NCBI RefSeq assembly: GCF_963378105.1
Contig: NZ_OY726398.1
Location: forward strand, 744,001 to 808,000
DNA from: Mycolicibacter sp. MU0102
Lineage (GTDB): Bacteria; Actinomycetota; Actinomycetes; Mycobacteriales; Mycobacteriaceae
DNA: 64,000 nucleotides
Direction of reading: 5' to 3'
The notes beneath the pieces are model-generated. The model searched no databases. It worked only from the letters and a program-made list of their open reading frames with translations, and was not told the origin of the DNA. How positions within the stretch are numbered: position 1 is the stretch's first letter; the number at the start of each line of letters is the position of its first letter. Both the position numbers and the translations under genes were made by a program. Of this stretch, positions 51,580 through 60,357 are shown one piece after another.

Positions 51580-52745
51580 CCCTCGACTTCGACATGGGGA
51601 CGCGCGCCGGCGAACTGCGGGTCCAGCTGCGCGAGCTGATCGAACGGGAGCTGCCCGAACGCTTCCCGGGTGCGTTCACCGACGACCCCGCAGATCTTGC
51701 TGCAGCACAACGGTTCTGCCAGGTGCTGGCGGAGCAGGATCTGCTGTGTCTGTCCTGGCCGGAGCAATTCGGCGGGGCGGGCGCATCGGTGTGGGAGCAG
51801 ACCGTGGTGCGCGAGGAGATGTGGGCGCATCATGAGCCGCGCGGGGCGCAGTACATGGGGGTGAACTGGGTCGGGCCGATCATCATGCGGCACGGCACCG
51901 CCGCGCAGCAGCGCCGCCACCTGCCGCCGATCGCGGCCGGCGAGGTGATCTGGTGCCAGGGCTTCTCCGAACCCGAAGCCGGGTCGGACCTGGCCTCGTT
52001 GCGCACCCACGCCCGACGCGATGGTGACGGCTGGCTGATCAACGGTCAGAAGATCTGGACCTCCTACGCGACCATGGCGCAGTGGTGCTTCCTGTTGGTG
52101 CGCACCACCCGGGTCGGTGAAGGATCGGTCACCAAGAAGCAGCAGGGCCTGACGGTGTTCCTGGTCCCGATGGACAACCCCGCCATCACCGTCCGGCCAC
52201 TGGGCACCATGATGGGCCCGCACCACCTCAACGAGGTGTTCTTCGACGACCTGCGCGTCACCGACGCCGACGTGCTCGGCGAACTCGACGCCGGTTGGTC
52301 GATCGTGGCCGACGTGATGGCTTTCGAGCGAGTCGGAATCGCTCGCTACGCGCGCTGCGAACGGCTGCTTGCCGCGGCGCCGAATGCCCTCGGACAGCGC
52401 TGGCAGGCCCTGCCCGGCGAGGTGATCGCCCGATGGGTCCGCATGCTCACGCACTGCCGCCGGGCTCGGCTGATGGCCTACCGGGTGGTGTCACTGCAGG
52501 CCAGCGGCCGCATAGCGCCCGGTGACGCCGCCGCCTACCGGATCGCGGTCACCCGGCTGGACCAGGAGAGCGCGGAGGTGCTGATGGAGATCGCCGCCGA
52601 AGCCCCCGACAGCCCACCGGGGCAGTGGTATCGCCAGGAGGTCGAAGACCACTGGCGCTACTCACAGGCGGCCACGGTGTCCTCGGGCAGCATCGAGATG
52701 CAGCGCATCCTGCTGTCGCGCGCCCTGCTGGCGGAGGCGCGATGA
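51576..52745 (+). CDS. Acyl-CoA dehydrogenase, large partner of pair 1
   Basis: This 389-residue FAD-binding dehydrogenase has WCQGFSEPEAGSDLASLRT and WLINGQKIWTSYA in the flavin-binding middle domain. The C-terminal VSSGSIEMQRILLSRALL takes the place of the usual YEGT catalytic segment. This layout, with a short partner directly downstream, matches the heteromeric alpha2-beta2 acyl-CoA dehydrogenases of steroid degraders (for example ChsE1-ChsE2, FadE28-FadE29). Confidence 0.87.
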   Translation: MTLDFDMGTRAGELRVQLRELIERELPERFPGAFTDDPADLAAAQRFCQVLAEQDLLCLSWPEQFGGAGASVWEQTVVREEMWAHHEPRGAQYMGVNWVGPIIMRHGTAAQQRRHLPPIAAGEVIWCQGFSEPEAGSDLASLRTHARRDGDGWLINGQKIWTSYATMAQWCFLLVRTTRVGEGSVTKKQQGLTVFLVPMDNPAITVRPLGTMMGPHHLNEVFFDDLRVTDADVLGELDAGWSIVADVMAFERVGIARYARCERLLAAAPNALGQRWQALPGEVIARWVRMLTHCRRARLMAYRVVSLQASGRIAPGDAAAYRIAVTRLDQESAEVLMEIAAEAPDSPPGQWYRQEVEDHWRYSQAATVSSGSIEMQRILLSRALLAEAR

Positions 52746-53659
52746 ATCTCGAACTCGGCGCGGACGCGCAAGAATACGGTCGGGCAGCGCTGCGGGCATT
52801 TGAAGCCGGCGGCGGCGACGAGTTGGTGCAGCACGCAGACGCCGACCCCGGCCTGCGGGAGCAATTGGTCGGCCCGATCCTGCGGGGGCTGGGAGCCGAC
52901 GAGCTGAAGCCCCGCGCCGACGCCGACGAACTCGAAGCCGCCGCCGCGCTGTGCCGCGCCGCCGGGTACTGGGCGCTGCCGTACCCGGTGGCTGAATGCC
53001 TCTCCGCACCAGCTGATCTCGACGTTGACGGGCTGATCGTGGTCGCCGACCATGCCCCCGCCGGCGTGGTGGCGGGACTGTCGCAGCGGTGGGCTACGGT
53101 CACGCTGGCCGGGGTGCGCAGCACGGTCGTGGCGCAGACCGACACCGGGCCGGCCCTGGTGGCGGGCCTGACCTTGGCGCAGCTTGACGACGCCGGCGCC
53201 GGCGATGTCGCGCTGGCGCTGACGCTGCCCTGCTGGACGCTGCTGGGGATGCTGGACCGGGCAATGGATCTGACGATCGCCCACGTGCGGCTGCGCGAAC
53301 AGTTCGGCCAGGCGCTGTCGGCGTTCCAGGGCGTGCAGTTCCAGCTCACCGACGCCGAGGTGGAGCGCGCCGGGGTGGACATGCTGGCCAAATACGCGCT
53401 GTGGAGCATCGCGACCGGGCGACCCGAAGCCACCGATGACGCGCTGGCGCTGCGATCGGCGGCGCTGGAAGCCGCCGAAGTGGTGTTCCGCATCTGCCAC
53501 CAACTGCACGGCGCCGTCGGGTTCTGCGACGAGACCGCACTGTCGTGGCTGTCGCGCTACAGCCAGCCGCTGCGCCGCCTGCCGTGGGGACTGTCGGCCA
53601 CCCGCGACCGGCTGGCCAGCCGCGCCCAACAGACCGGTCTGACGGGACTCTACGCATGA
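52742..53659 (+). CDS. Acyl-CoA dehydrogenase-like, small partner of pair 1
   Basis: This 305-residue protein keeps the helical ends of the acyl-CoA dehydrogenase fold (HVRLREQFGQALSAFQGVQF; HQLHGAVGFCDETAL). It has a reduced middle domain without the usual TEPxAGSD flavin loop. It probably cannot bind FAD alone and acts as the second subunit of a heterotetramer with the gene upstream, which it overlaps by 4 bases. Confidence 0.82.
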   Translation: MNLELGADAQEYGRAALRAFEAGGGDELVQHADADPGLREQLVGPILRGLGADELKPRADADELEAAAALCRAAGYWALPYPVAECLSAPADLDVDGLIVVADHAPAGVVAGLSQRWATVTLAGVRSTVVAQTDTGPALVAGLTLAQLDDAGAGDVALALTLPCWTLLGMLDRAMDLTIAHVRLREQFGQALSAFQGVQFQLTDAEVERAGVDMLAKYALWSIATGRPEATDDALALRSAALEAAEVVFRICHQLHGAVGFCDETALSWLSRYSQPLRRLPWGLSATRDRLASRAQQTGLTGLYA

Positions 53660-54438
53660 AATACGACCTGCCCCAGGAGATCACAGTGACCGGCGATGGC
53701 CCGGTCCGCACCGTCACGATCAACCGTCCCGACGAGCTGAACAGTGTCAACGCCAACCTGCACTGGGGCCTGGCCAATGTGTGGCGCCGACTGGCGGCCG
53801 ATAAGGCAGTCCGGGTCGTGGTGCTGACCGGCGCCGGGCGGGCGTTCTCCGCCGGCGGCGACCTGAACTGGATCACCACCTTCCTGCACGACGACGCCGC
53901 CCGAGACGAGAGCATCCGCGAAGGGGCGCAGATCGTCGAAGAGATGCTGCGGTTCCCGCTGCCGATCATCGCGGCCGTCAACGGCCCCGCGGTCGGATTG
54001 GGCTGCAGCGTGGCGGTGCTCTGCGACATCGTGTTGATTTCGCAGAGCGCCTATCTCGCTGACCCGCACGTCGCGGTCGGGTTGGTCGCCGGTGACGGGG
54101 GAGCCGCGCTCTGGCCGCTGATCACCCCGATCTTGCGATCCCGCGAATACCTCTACACCGGCGATCGCATCGATGCGGCCACCGCCGTCGAGCTGGGACT
54201 GGCCAGCCGCACGGTGGCCCCCGAAGAGCTGCTGCCGCAAGCACATCAGCTGGCCGACCGCCTGGCGGCGCAGCCGCCCGAGGCGCTGCAGGGCACCAAG
54301 CGGGTGGTCAACATGTATCTGTCGCAGGTGCTGGCCGGGCCGCTGCAAGCCGGGTTCGCCGCCGAGGTGACGACCATGAAGTCCGACGAACACCGGCAGC
54401 GTTTGCTCGCCTTCGCAGAGCGGGCGAGGAAGACATGA
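53656..54438 (+). CDS. Enoyl-CoA hydratase family protein
   Basis: This 260-residue crotonase has VTINRPDELNSVN, then GRAFSAGGDLNW and NGPAVGLGCSVAVLCD, where the first catalytic Glu is Ser. The second Glu is His in ADPHVAVGLVAGDGGA, while an Asp remains in the GDGG turn. That pattern points away from classical hydration. It lies between two dehydrogenase pairs with 4-base overlaps on both sides. Confidence 0.86.
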   Translation: MKYDLPQEITVTGDGPVRTVTINRPDELNSVNANLHWGLANVWRRLAADKAVRVVVLTGAGRAFSAGGDLNWITTFLHDDAARDESIREGAQIVEEMLRFPLPIIAAVNGPAVGLGCSVAVLCDIVLISQSAYLADPHVAVGLVAGDGGAALWPLITPILRSREYLYTGDRIDAATAVELGLASRTVAPEELLPQAHQLADRLAAQPPEALQGTKRVVNMYLSQVLAGPLQAGFAAEVTTMKSDEHRQRLLAFAERARKT

Positions 54439-55598
54439 CCGCCGACAACGACTTTCGCCTTCAGGTGCGCCAGTGGTGCCGCGACAACATCCCCGCGGAC
54501 TGGCGCCGCGCCCAGACCGGCGTGAGCGAGCAGGAGTTCGTCGACTTCCAGCGCAGCTGGTTCGCCACCCTGCACAGCGCCGGGTTCGCGGTCCCGCACT
54601 GGCCGCGCGAATGGGGCGGCGGGATGTCCGTGGCTGACCAGGCCGTGCTGTACCAGGAGCTCGCCGTCCACGACGCGCCCCGGCTGGTGCTGGCCTTCGT
54701 CGGCATCCACCACGCGGCCGCCACCTTGCTGGCGGCCGGAACACCGGAGCAGCGCAGCCGGCATCTGCCCGCGATCCTCGACGGCGAGATCTGGGTGCAG
54801 GGCTTCTCCGAACCCGAAGCCGGCTCGGATCTGGCATCGCTGCGCACCACCGCGCGCCGGGTGGGCGATGACTATGTGGTGAACGGCCAGAAGTTGTGGG
54901 CCAGCGGCGCGAGCCACGCCCAATGGTGTCTGCTGCTGGCCCGTACCGACCCGCACGCCCCCAAACGCAAAGGCATCTCGTATTTCCTGCTGGACATGGC
55001 CACCCCCGGCGTGCAGGTGCGGCCAATCCGCAACGCCGTCGGCGACCAGCATTTCTGCGAGATCTTCCTCGACGACGTGGTCATCCCGGCGGCCAACCTG
55101 ATCGGGGCGGAGAACGCCGGCTGGCAGGTGGCGCAGGCGACCCTGGGCGCCGAGCGCGGGATGACCATGCTCGAGCTCGCCGAGCGATTGGGCTGCGCCG
55201 GTTTTCGGTGGCTGGCGCAATCCGCGCCGAGCGATGACCCGGTGGTGGCCGATCGGCTGGCGCAGCTGGAGACCGAGATCACCGGACTGCGCGGCATGTG
55301 CCGCCAACTGGTGCACGACGTCGAAGCCGGCACCGCCGGGCCGGCCGACGCTTCGATCGTGAAGCTCTTCTACAGCGAGGTACTGCAGCGGCTCACCGAT
55401 TTCGGTGCCGAGATCGGTGGGCCGGCGGCCCACGCCGTGCTGAACAAGCCGCTGTCCAGCGGCTGGGAATCGGGATCGTGGGTACTGGACTTCATCGGCT
55501 CGTGGGAGTGGACCATCCCCGGCGGCTCCAGCGAGATCCAGCGCACCATCATCGGCGAACGCGGTCTCGGCCTGCCGAGAGAGCCGAGCATGCCATGA
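54435..55598 (+). CDS. Acyl-CoA dehydrogenase, large partner of pair 2
   Basis: This 387-residue dehydrogenase has VQGFSEPEAGSDLASLRT and YVVNGQKLWASGA for flavin binding. Its C-terminal WTIPGGSSEIQRTIIGERGL is typical of FadE26/28/34-type subunits. The N-terminal REWGGGMSVADQAVL is also of that group. It forms a second large/small pair with the next gene, overlapping by 4 bases. Confidence 0.88.
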   Translation: MTADNDFRLQVRQWCRDNIPADWRRAQTGVSEQEFVDFQRSWFATLHSAGFAVPHWPREWGGGMSVADQAVLYQELAVHDAPRLVLAFVGIHHAAATLLAAGTPEQRSRHLPAILDGEIWVQGFSEPEAGSDLASLRTTARRVGDDYVVNGQKLWASGASHAQWCLLLARTDPHAPKRKGISYFLLDMATPGVQVRPIRNAVGDQHFCEIFLDDVVIPAANLIGAENAGWQVAQATLGAERGMTMLELAERLGCAGFRWLAQSAPSDDPVVADRLAQLETEITGLRGMCRQLVHDVEAGTAGPADASIVKLFYSEVLQRLTDFGAEIGGPAAHAVLNKPLSSGWESGSWVLDFIGSWEWTIPGGSSEIQRTIIGERGLGLPREPSMP

Positions 55599-56614
55599 CC
55601 ACAATCGATTTCGCCGAACTGCACGACGACCTGCGCGCGGTCGCTGTCGATCTACTGCACCGTGACCCCGCGGTCGACTGGTCTGCCGTCGTCGACGCCG
55701 GCTGGGCGGGTCTGGAGGTTCCCGAAGCCCTCGGCGGTGCGGGGGCGAGTTTCGCCGAAGTCGCGGTGATCTGCCAGGAACTGGGCCGCGCCGCCGCAGC
55801 ATCGCACTACCTGGGCTCTGCGGTGCTGGCGGTGGGCATGCTGAACAGCCTGCAGGACAGCGAGGTCCGCGACGGACTGCTGGCCGACGTCGCCGCCGGA
55901 CGGGCCCGCGTTGCTGCGGTGATCGGGGGATCGTTCACCCTCGACGCCGAGCGGCGGCTGACCGGCCGTGCGGATTTCGTGCCGGACGCCGACGGCGCCG
56001 ACCGGCTGCTGGTAGTGGCGACCGATACGTCCGGTGCTGATGTCGCGGTCGTCGTCGAGACGCTGAGCGTCACCGCGCAACCAGTGCTCGACGAAACCCG
56101 CCACGTCGCCGCCGTTACGGCCGAGCGGATCGAGGTGGCCGACGCGGCGGTGCTGCGGTTCGCCGGCAGCGCGCCGACGTTGGGGCATCGTGCGGCGGTC
56201 GCGGTGGCGTGCGACAGCCTCGGTCTGGCCGAGGCCATGCTCGCCGCGACGGTGTCGTATGCGCAGACGCGCGAGCAGTTCGGCCGGCCCATCGGCTCCT
56301 TCCAGGCGGTCAAACACGCCTGTGCGGACATGTTGGTGAAGGTCACGGTGGCCCGCACCTTGGTGCGCGATGCGGTCCAGTCGGTGGCGACGGGCGGGTC
56401 CGACGGCTCAGACGTGGACGCCGCCGTCGCCATGGCGAAGTCCTACGCCTGCGTTTCCGCCGTCGACGTGGTCGGCAAAGCGCTGCAACTGCACGGCGGC
56501 ATCGGCTACACGTGGGAGAGCGGCATCCACATGTACCTGAAGCGCGCCACGTTCAACCGGTCGCTGTTCGGATCCCCGGCAGCGCACCGTCGTCGTCTCG
56601 CTCAACGGTATTAA
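55595..56614 (+). CDS. Acyl-CoA dehydrogenase-like, small partner of pair 2
   Basis: This 339-residue protein has EVPEALGGAGASFAEVAVIC at the N-terminus and the C-terminal helical core (YAQTREQFGRPIGSFQAVKH, LHGGIGYTWESGIHMYLKRA). The middle domain lacks a clear TEP flavin loop. It is best read as the second chain of a heteromeric enzyme with the gene upstream. Confidence 0.84.
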   Translation: MTTIDFAELHDDLRAVAVDLLHRDPAVDWSAVVDAGWAGLEVPEALGGAGASFAEVAVICQELGRAAAASHYLGSAVLAVGMLNSLQDSEVRDGLLADVAAGRARVAAVIGGSFTLDAERRLTGRADFVPDADGADRLLVVATDTSGADVAVVVETLSVTAQPVLDETRHVAAVTAERIEVADAAVLRFAGSAPTLGHRAAVAVACDSLGLAEAMLAATVSYAQTREQFGRPIGSFQAVKHACADMLVKVTVARTLVRDAVQSVATGGSDGSDVDAAVAMAKSYACVSAVDVVGKALQLHGGIGYTWESGIHMYLKRATFNRSLFGSPAAHRRRLAQRY

Positions 56615-56639
56615 CAAGTCAAGCAAGGAGTTTCGAGAA

Positions 56640-58346
56640 GTGGGTGTGCCCGTCTATCGCCGGATCCTGGAACTGTTCGAAGCCGAAGGCGTCAACACGC
56701 TGTTCGGCATCCCCGACCCCAACTTCGTACACATGTTCGTCGAGGCCGAACAACGGGGTTGGTCGGTGGTGGCGCCGCACCACGAGGAGAGCGCCGGGTT
56801 CATGGCCGAGGCCGCCTCGCGGATGACCGGCCGGCCGGGCCTGTGCATCGGCACCCTGGGCCCGGGGGTGGCCAACATCGCCGGCGCCATGATGTGCGCG
56901 AAGGTCGAGAACTCCCCGGTGGTGTTCCTCGGCGGGCAGCGCGCCCGCATCACCGAGCGCCGAGTGCGGCGCGGGCGCATCCAATTCGTCCGCCAGGAAG
57001 AACTTTTCACGCCGTCGGTGAAGTACAGTGCGTCGATCGAATACGCCGATCAGACCGACGAGATCGTGCACGAGGCCATCCGCCGCGCTATGTCGGGCAC
57101 TCCCGGTCCGGCCTATATCGAATACCCGTCGCACGTCATTCTCGAAGAGCTCGACGTCGCCGATCCGCCCGAGCCGCACCGCTACCGGCTGGTGAACCAG
57201 CGAGCCGGCGCGCCCGAGGTCGAGCAAGCCGCCGAGATCATCCGCAAGGCGTCCAGCCCCATCCTGCTGGTGGGCCACGGGGTACACACCTCGCGCAGTG
57301 CGCCTGCGGTCGCCGAGCTGGCCGAGCTGATGGCCTGCCCGGTGATCCAGACCTCCGGTGGCACCGCGTTCATCCCGGGCCTGGAAGAACGCACCTTCCC
57401 CTACGGCTTCTCCACCGCGGCCGTTGAGGCAGTCGCCGGGTCGGACGTCTGCGTGGCGCTGGGCACCGAACTGGGCGAGCCGGTGCACTACGGCACCACC
57501 CGCCATTGGGCCGACAAGAACGGCGAGCGCAAGTGGATCTACGTCGAACAGGACCCGCTGGCGATCGGCGTGAACCGGCCGGTGGACGTAGCCCTGGTGG
57601 GTGACCTGCGCGGCATCGTTCCGCAGTTGGTCGAGGAGCTCAAAGGCAATCCCCGCACCCCCTCTGCCGACCTGGACCGGTGGATCAAACAGGACGCCGA
57701 CCAGCTTGCCGAACTGGCCGAAACCGCCCCGGCTGGTCGTTCCCCGGTGCACCCGGCGCGTTTCGTGGTCGAGGCCACTCGGGCTTTCCCGGCCGAGGGC
57801 ATCATGGTCCGCGACGGCGGGGCGACGGTGATCTTCCAATGGACCTATTCGCAGGCCAAGCCGCACGACGTGATGTGGAACCAGAACTTCGGGCACCTGG
57901 GCACCGGGTTGCCCTATGCCGTGGGCGCCTCGGTCGCCGAGGGCGGCAAGCGGCCGGTGATGCTGCTGACCAGCGACTCGGCGTTCCTGTTCCACATCGC
58001 TGAGCTGGAGACCGCGGCCCGGCTGGGCCTGCCGTTGGTCTGCGTCGTGGGTGTGGACCACCAATGGGGTCTGGAAGTCGGCGTCTACAAGCGGACCTTC
58101 GAGCAACCCTCGCCGCAGCCCGGCGTGCACTGGGGCAAGGACGTCCGATTCGACAAGATCGCCGAGGGCATGGGCGCACGCGGGGAGTTCGTCGACGACG
58201 AAACGCAGATCGGGCCGGCCATCGAGCGTGCTCTCGCCGCCGGCGGGACCGCGGTGATCCACGTCTGCATCGACCCCAAGGCCAACTCCGAAGAGATGCC
58301 CAACTATGCCGAGTTCCGTACCTGGTACGCCGAAGGAACCCAGTAA
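56640..58346 (+). CDS. ThDP-dependent enzyme (acetolactate synthase/2-hydroxyacyl-CoA lyase superfamily)
   Basis: This 568-residue protein has the three domains of the family: an N-terminal Pyr domain with catalytic Glu49 in HHEESAGFMAEA, a central domain, and a C-terminal PP domain. The magnesium-ThDP motif is changed. The usual GDG reads TSDSAF (Asp446), and the NN 27 residues later reads GVDHQWG (Asp473 in place of Asn). Superfamily members cleave or join C-C bonds next to a carbonyl, for example 2-hydroxyacyl-CoA lyase and oxalyl-CoA decarboxylase. The context of CoA-transferases and dehydrogenases fits a lyase on an acyl-CoA, but this is inference. GTG 56640 follows AAGGAG. Confidence 0.8.
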   Translation: MGVPVYRRILELFEAEGVNTLFGIPDPNFVHMFVEAEQRGWSVVAPHHEESAGFMAEAASRMTGRPGLCIGTLGPGVANIAGAMMCAKVENSPVVFLGGQRARITERRVRRGRIQFVRQEELFTPSVKYSASIEYADQTDEIVHEAIRRAMSGTPGPAYIEYPSHVILEELDVADPPEPHRYRLVNQRAGAPEVEQAAEIIRKASSPILLVGHGVHTSRSAPAVAELAELMACPVIQTSGGTAFIPGLEERTFPYGFSTAAVEAVAGSDVCVALGTELGEPVHYGTTRHWADKNGERKWIYVEQDPLAIGVNRPVDVALVGDLRGIVPQLVEELKGNPRTPSADLDRWIKQDADQLAELAETAPAGRSPVHPARFVVEATRAFPAEGIMVRDGGATVIFQWTYSQAKPHDVMWNQNFGHLGTGLPYAVGASVAEGGKRPVMLLTSDSAFLFHIAELETAARLGLPLVCVVGVDHQWGLEVGVYKRTFEQPSPQPGVHWGKDVRFDKIAEGMGARGEFVDDETQIGPAIERALAAGGTAVIHVCIDPKANSEEMPNYAEFRTWYAEGTQ

Positions 58347-58367
58347 ACGAGAATGCTATTCTCGTTT
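58345..58367. promoter_or_regulatory. Operator with 9-base arms AAACGAGAA / TTCTCGTTT
   Basis: The arms 58345-58353 and 58359-58367 are perfect over 9 bases around TGCTA. TATTCT (58357-58362) inside it is a good -10, 46 bases before the next start. The left arm overlaps the ThDP-gene stop codon. This is the longest of three related sites and marks an internal promoter. Confidence 0.7.
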
Positions 58368-58408
58368 CCGGCTAACAACGTGCACGCGCTGATGGGCTGG
58401 AGGAAACC

Positions 58409-59599
58409 ATGTCCGGCGGAATGAGCTTCGAACTGACCGAGGATCAGCAGCTGATCCGGCAGTCGGTCGCCGAACTCGCGGCGAAATTCGACGACCACTA
58501 CTGGATGACCAAGGACCAGGCGCACGAATTCCCGCAGGAGTTCTACGACGCCATCGCCGGCGGCGGCTGGCTGGGCATGACCATCCCCGAGAAATACGGC
58601 GGCCACGGTCTGGGCATCACCGAGGCCACCATCCTGGCCGAGGAAGTGGCGCGATCGGGCGGCGGGATGAACGCCGCCAGCTCGATCCACATGTCGATCT
58701 TCGGCATGCAGCCGGTCGTGGTCTTCGGCTCGGACGAGATGAAGGCCGAAACCCTGCCCCGTATCGTCAATGGCGACCTGCACGTGTGCTTCGGCGTCAC
58801 CGAACCGACCGCGGGCCTGGACACCTCCCGCATCACCACCTTCGCCAAGCGCGATGGCAGCGATTACGTGGTGAACGGCCGCAAGGTCTGGATCTCCAAA
58901 GCCCTGGAGTCCGAGAAGATCCTGCTGCTGACCCGCACCGAGTCCCGCGACGACGTGGAAAAGCGCGGGGCCAAACCCACCGATGGTCTGACCCTGTTCC
59001 TCACCGACATCGACCGCGACCACGTCGACATCCGGCCGATCACCAAAATGGGCCGCAACGCGGTGTCGTCCAATGAGGTGTTCATCGACGACCTGCGCAT
59101 CCCGGCCGAACACCGGATCGGTGAAGAGGGCAAGGGTTTTTCCTACATCCTGCACGGGCTCAACCCGGAGCGCATGCTGATCGCCGCCGAGGCGCTGGGC
59201 ATCGGCCGGGTCGCACTCGACCGTGCGGTCAAGTACGCCAACGAGCGGGTGGTGTTCGACCGGCCGATCGGCATGAACCAGGGGATCCAGTTTCCGCTCG
59301 CCGACTCACTGGCCCGCCTGGACGCCGCCGAGCTGATCCTGCGCAAGGCCACCTGGCTCTACGACAACGGCAAGTCCTGCGGCCGTGAGGCCAACATGGC
59401 CAAGTATTTGTGTGCCGATGCAGGTTTCGCGGCCGCCGACCGAGCTTTGCAGACTCACGGCGGGATGGGCTACTCGGAGGAATACAACATCTCCCGGTTC
59501 TTCCGCGAGTCCCGCCTGATGAAGATCGCACCGGTCAGCCAGGAGATGATCCTGAACTTCCTGGGTTCCCATGTGCTCGGCCTGCCGAGGAGCTACTGA
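58409..59599 (+). CDS. Acyl-CoA dehydrogenase
   Basis: This 396-residue dehydrogenase has CFGVTEPTAGLDTSRITTFA, YVVNGRKVWISKA, and a C-terminal QTHGGMGYSEEYNISRFF followed by an SRLMKIAPVSQEMILNF ending. It appears to be a full, self-sufficient member of the family. GGAGG precedes ATG 58409 closely. It opens the second half of the operon, behind its own operator-promoter. Confidence 0.9.
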   Translation: MSGGMSFELTEDQQLIRQSVAELAAKFDDHYWMTKDQAHEFPQEFYDAIAGGGWLGMTIPEKYGGHGLGITEATILAEEVARSGGGMNAASSIHMSIFGMQPVVVFGSDEMKAETLPRIVNGDLHVCFGVTEPTAGLDTSRITTFAKRDGSDYVVNGRKVWISKALESEKILLLTRTESRDDVEKRGAKPTDGLTLFLTDIDRDHVDIRPITKMGRNAVSSNEVFIDDLRIPAEHRIGEEGKGFSYILHGLNPERMLIAAEALGIGRVALDRAVKYANERVVFDRPIGMNQGIQFPLADSLARLDAAELILRKATWLYDNGKSCGREANMAKYLCADAGFAAADRALQTHGGMGYSEEYNISRFFRESRLMKIAPVSQEMILNFLGSHVLGLPRSY

Positions 59600-60357
59600 T
59601 GGCCGGCTACTTCGACCTGACCGGCCGAAGCGCGGTGGTGACGGGGGCAGCCGGCGGCATCGGCTCGGCAGTGGCGGCCGCACTCGCCGAAGCCGGTGCG
59701 GCGGTACTGGTCACCGACGTTGACGGAGATGCGGCAGCCGCGGTGGCCGAACGGATTTCGGCCTCTGGTGGGCGGGCCGCATCGGTGGCGCTCGATGTCA
59801 CAGACCGGGACTCGGCCGAGGCGGCCGCCGCCAAGGCCGCGGAACTGGCCGACGGGAAGGTCCACATCCTGATCAACAATGCGGGGGTGACCCGCCCGGC
59901 GATGTTCGACAAGCTCACCGCCGAGTCGATGCGACTGCTGCTCGACGTGCACACCGTCGGCGCCTTCAACTGCACCCAGGCCGTGCTGCCGTATGTCCCC
60001 ACCGACGGCACCGGCCGCATCGTCAACGTGACCTCGGCGGCGGGCCTGACCGGCACCCTCGGGCAGGTCAACTACTCGGCGGCCAAGGCGGCACTGATCG
60101 GCTTCACCAAATCGCTGGCCCGGGAACTGGCGACCAAACAGATCTGCGTCAACGCGCTGGCGCCGCTGGCGGCGACCCCGATGACCGAGACCATCCGCAC
60201 CAATGAGAAGTTTGCGGCCAACATGATGAACCGCATCCCGATGAAGCGCTGGGCCGAGCCCGGCGAGGTCGCCGGCGCGTTCGTCTTCATGGCCTCCGAT
60301 GCCGCCTCCTACGTCACCGGGCAGGTACTGCCGGTCGACGGCGGCATGGTGATGTGA
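59599..60357 (+). CDS. SDR-family oxidoreductase
   Basis: This 252-residue short-chain dehydrogenase has VTGAAGGIGSAVA, NNAGVT and the catalytic YSAAK. It resembles 3-hydroxyacyl-CoA/ACP dehydrogenases (FabG-like), and here would oxidise the hydroxy intermediate before thiolysis. ATG 59599 shares a base with the upstream stop. Confidence 0.9.
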   Translation: MAGYFDLTGRSAVVTGAAGGIGSAVAAALAEAGAAVLVTDVDGDAAAAVAERISASGGRAASVALDVTDRDSAEAAAAKAAELADGKVHILINNAGVTRPAMFDKLTAESMRLLLDVHTVGAFNCTQAVLPYVPTDGTGRIVNVTSAAGLTGTLGQVNYSAAKAALIGFTKSLARELATKQICVNALAPLAATPMTETIRTNEKFAANMMNRIPMKRWAEPGEVAGAFVFMASDAASYVTGQVLPVDGGMVM

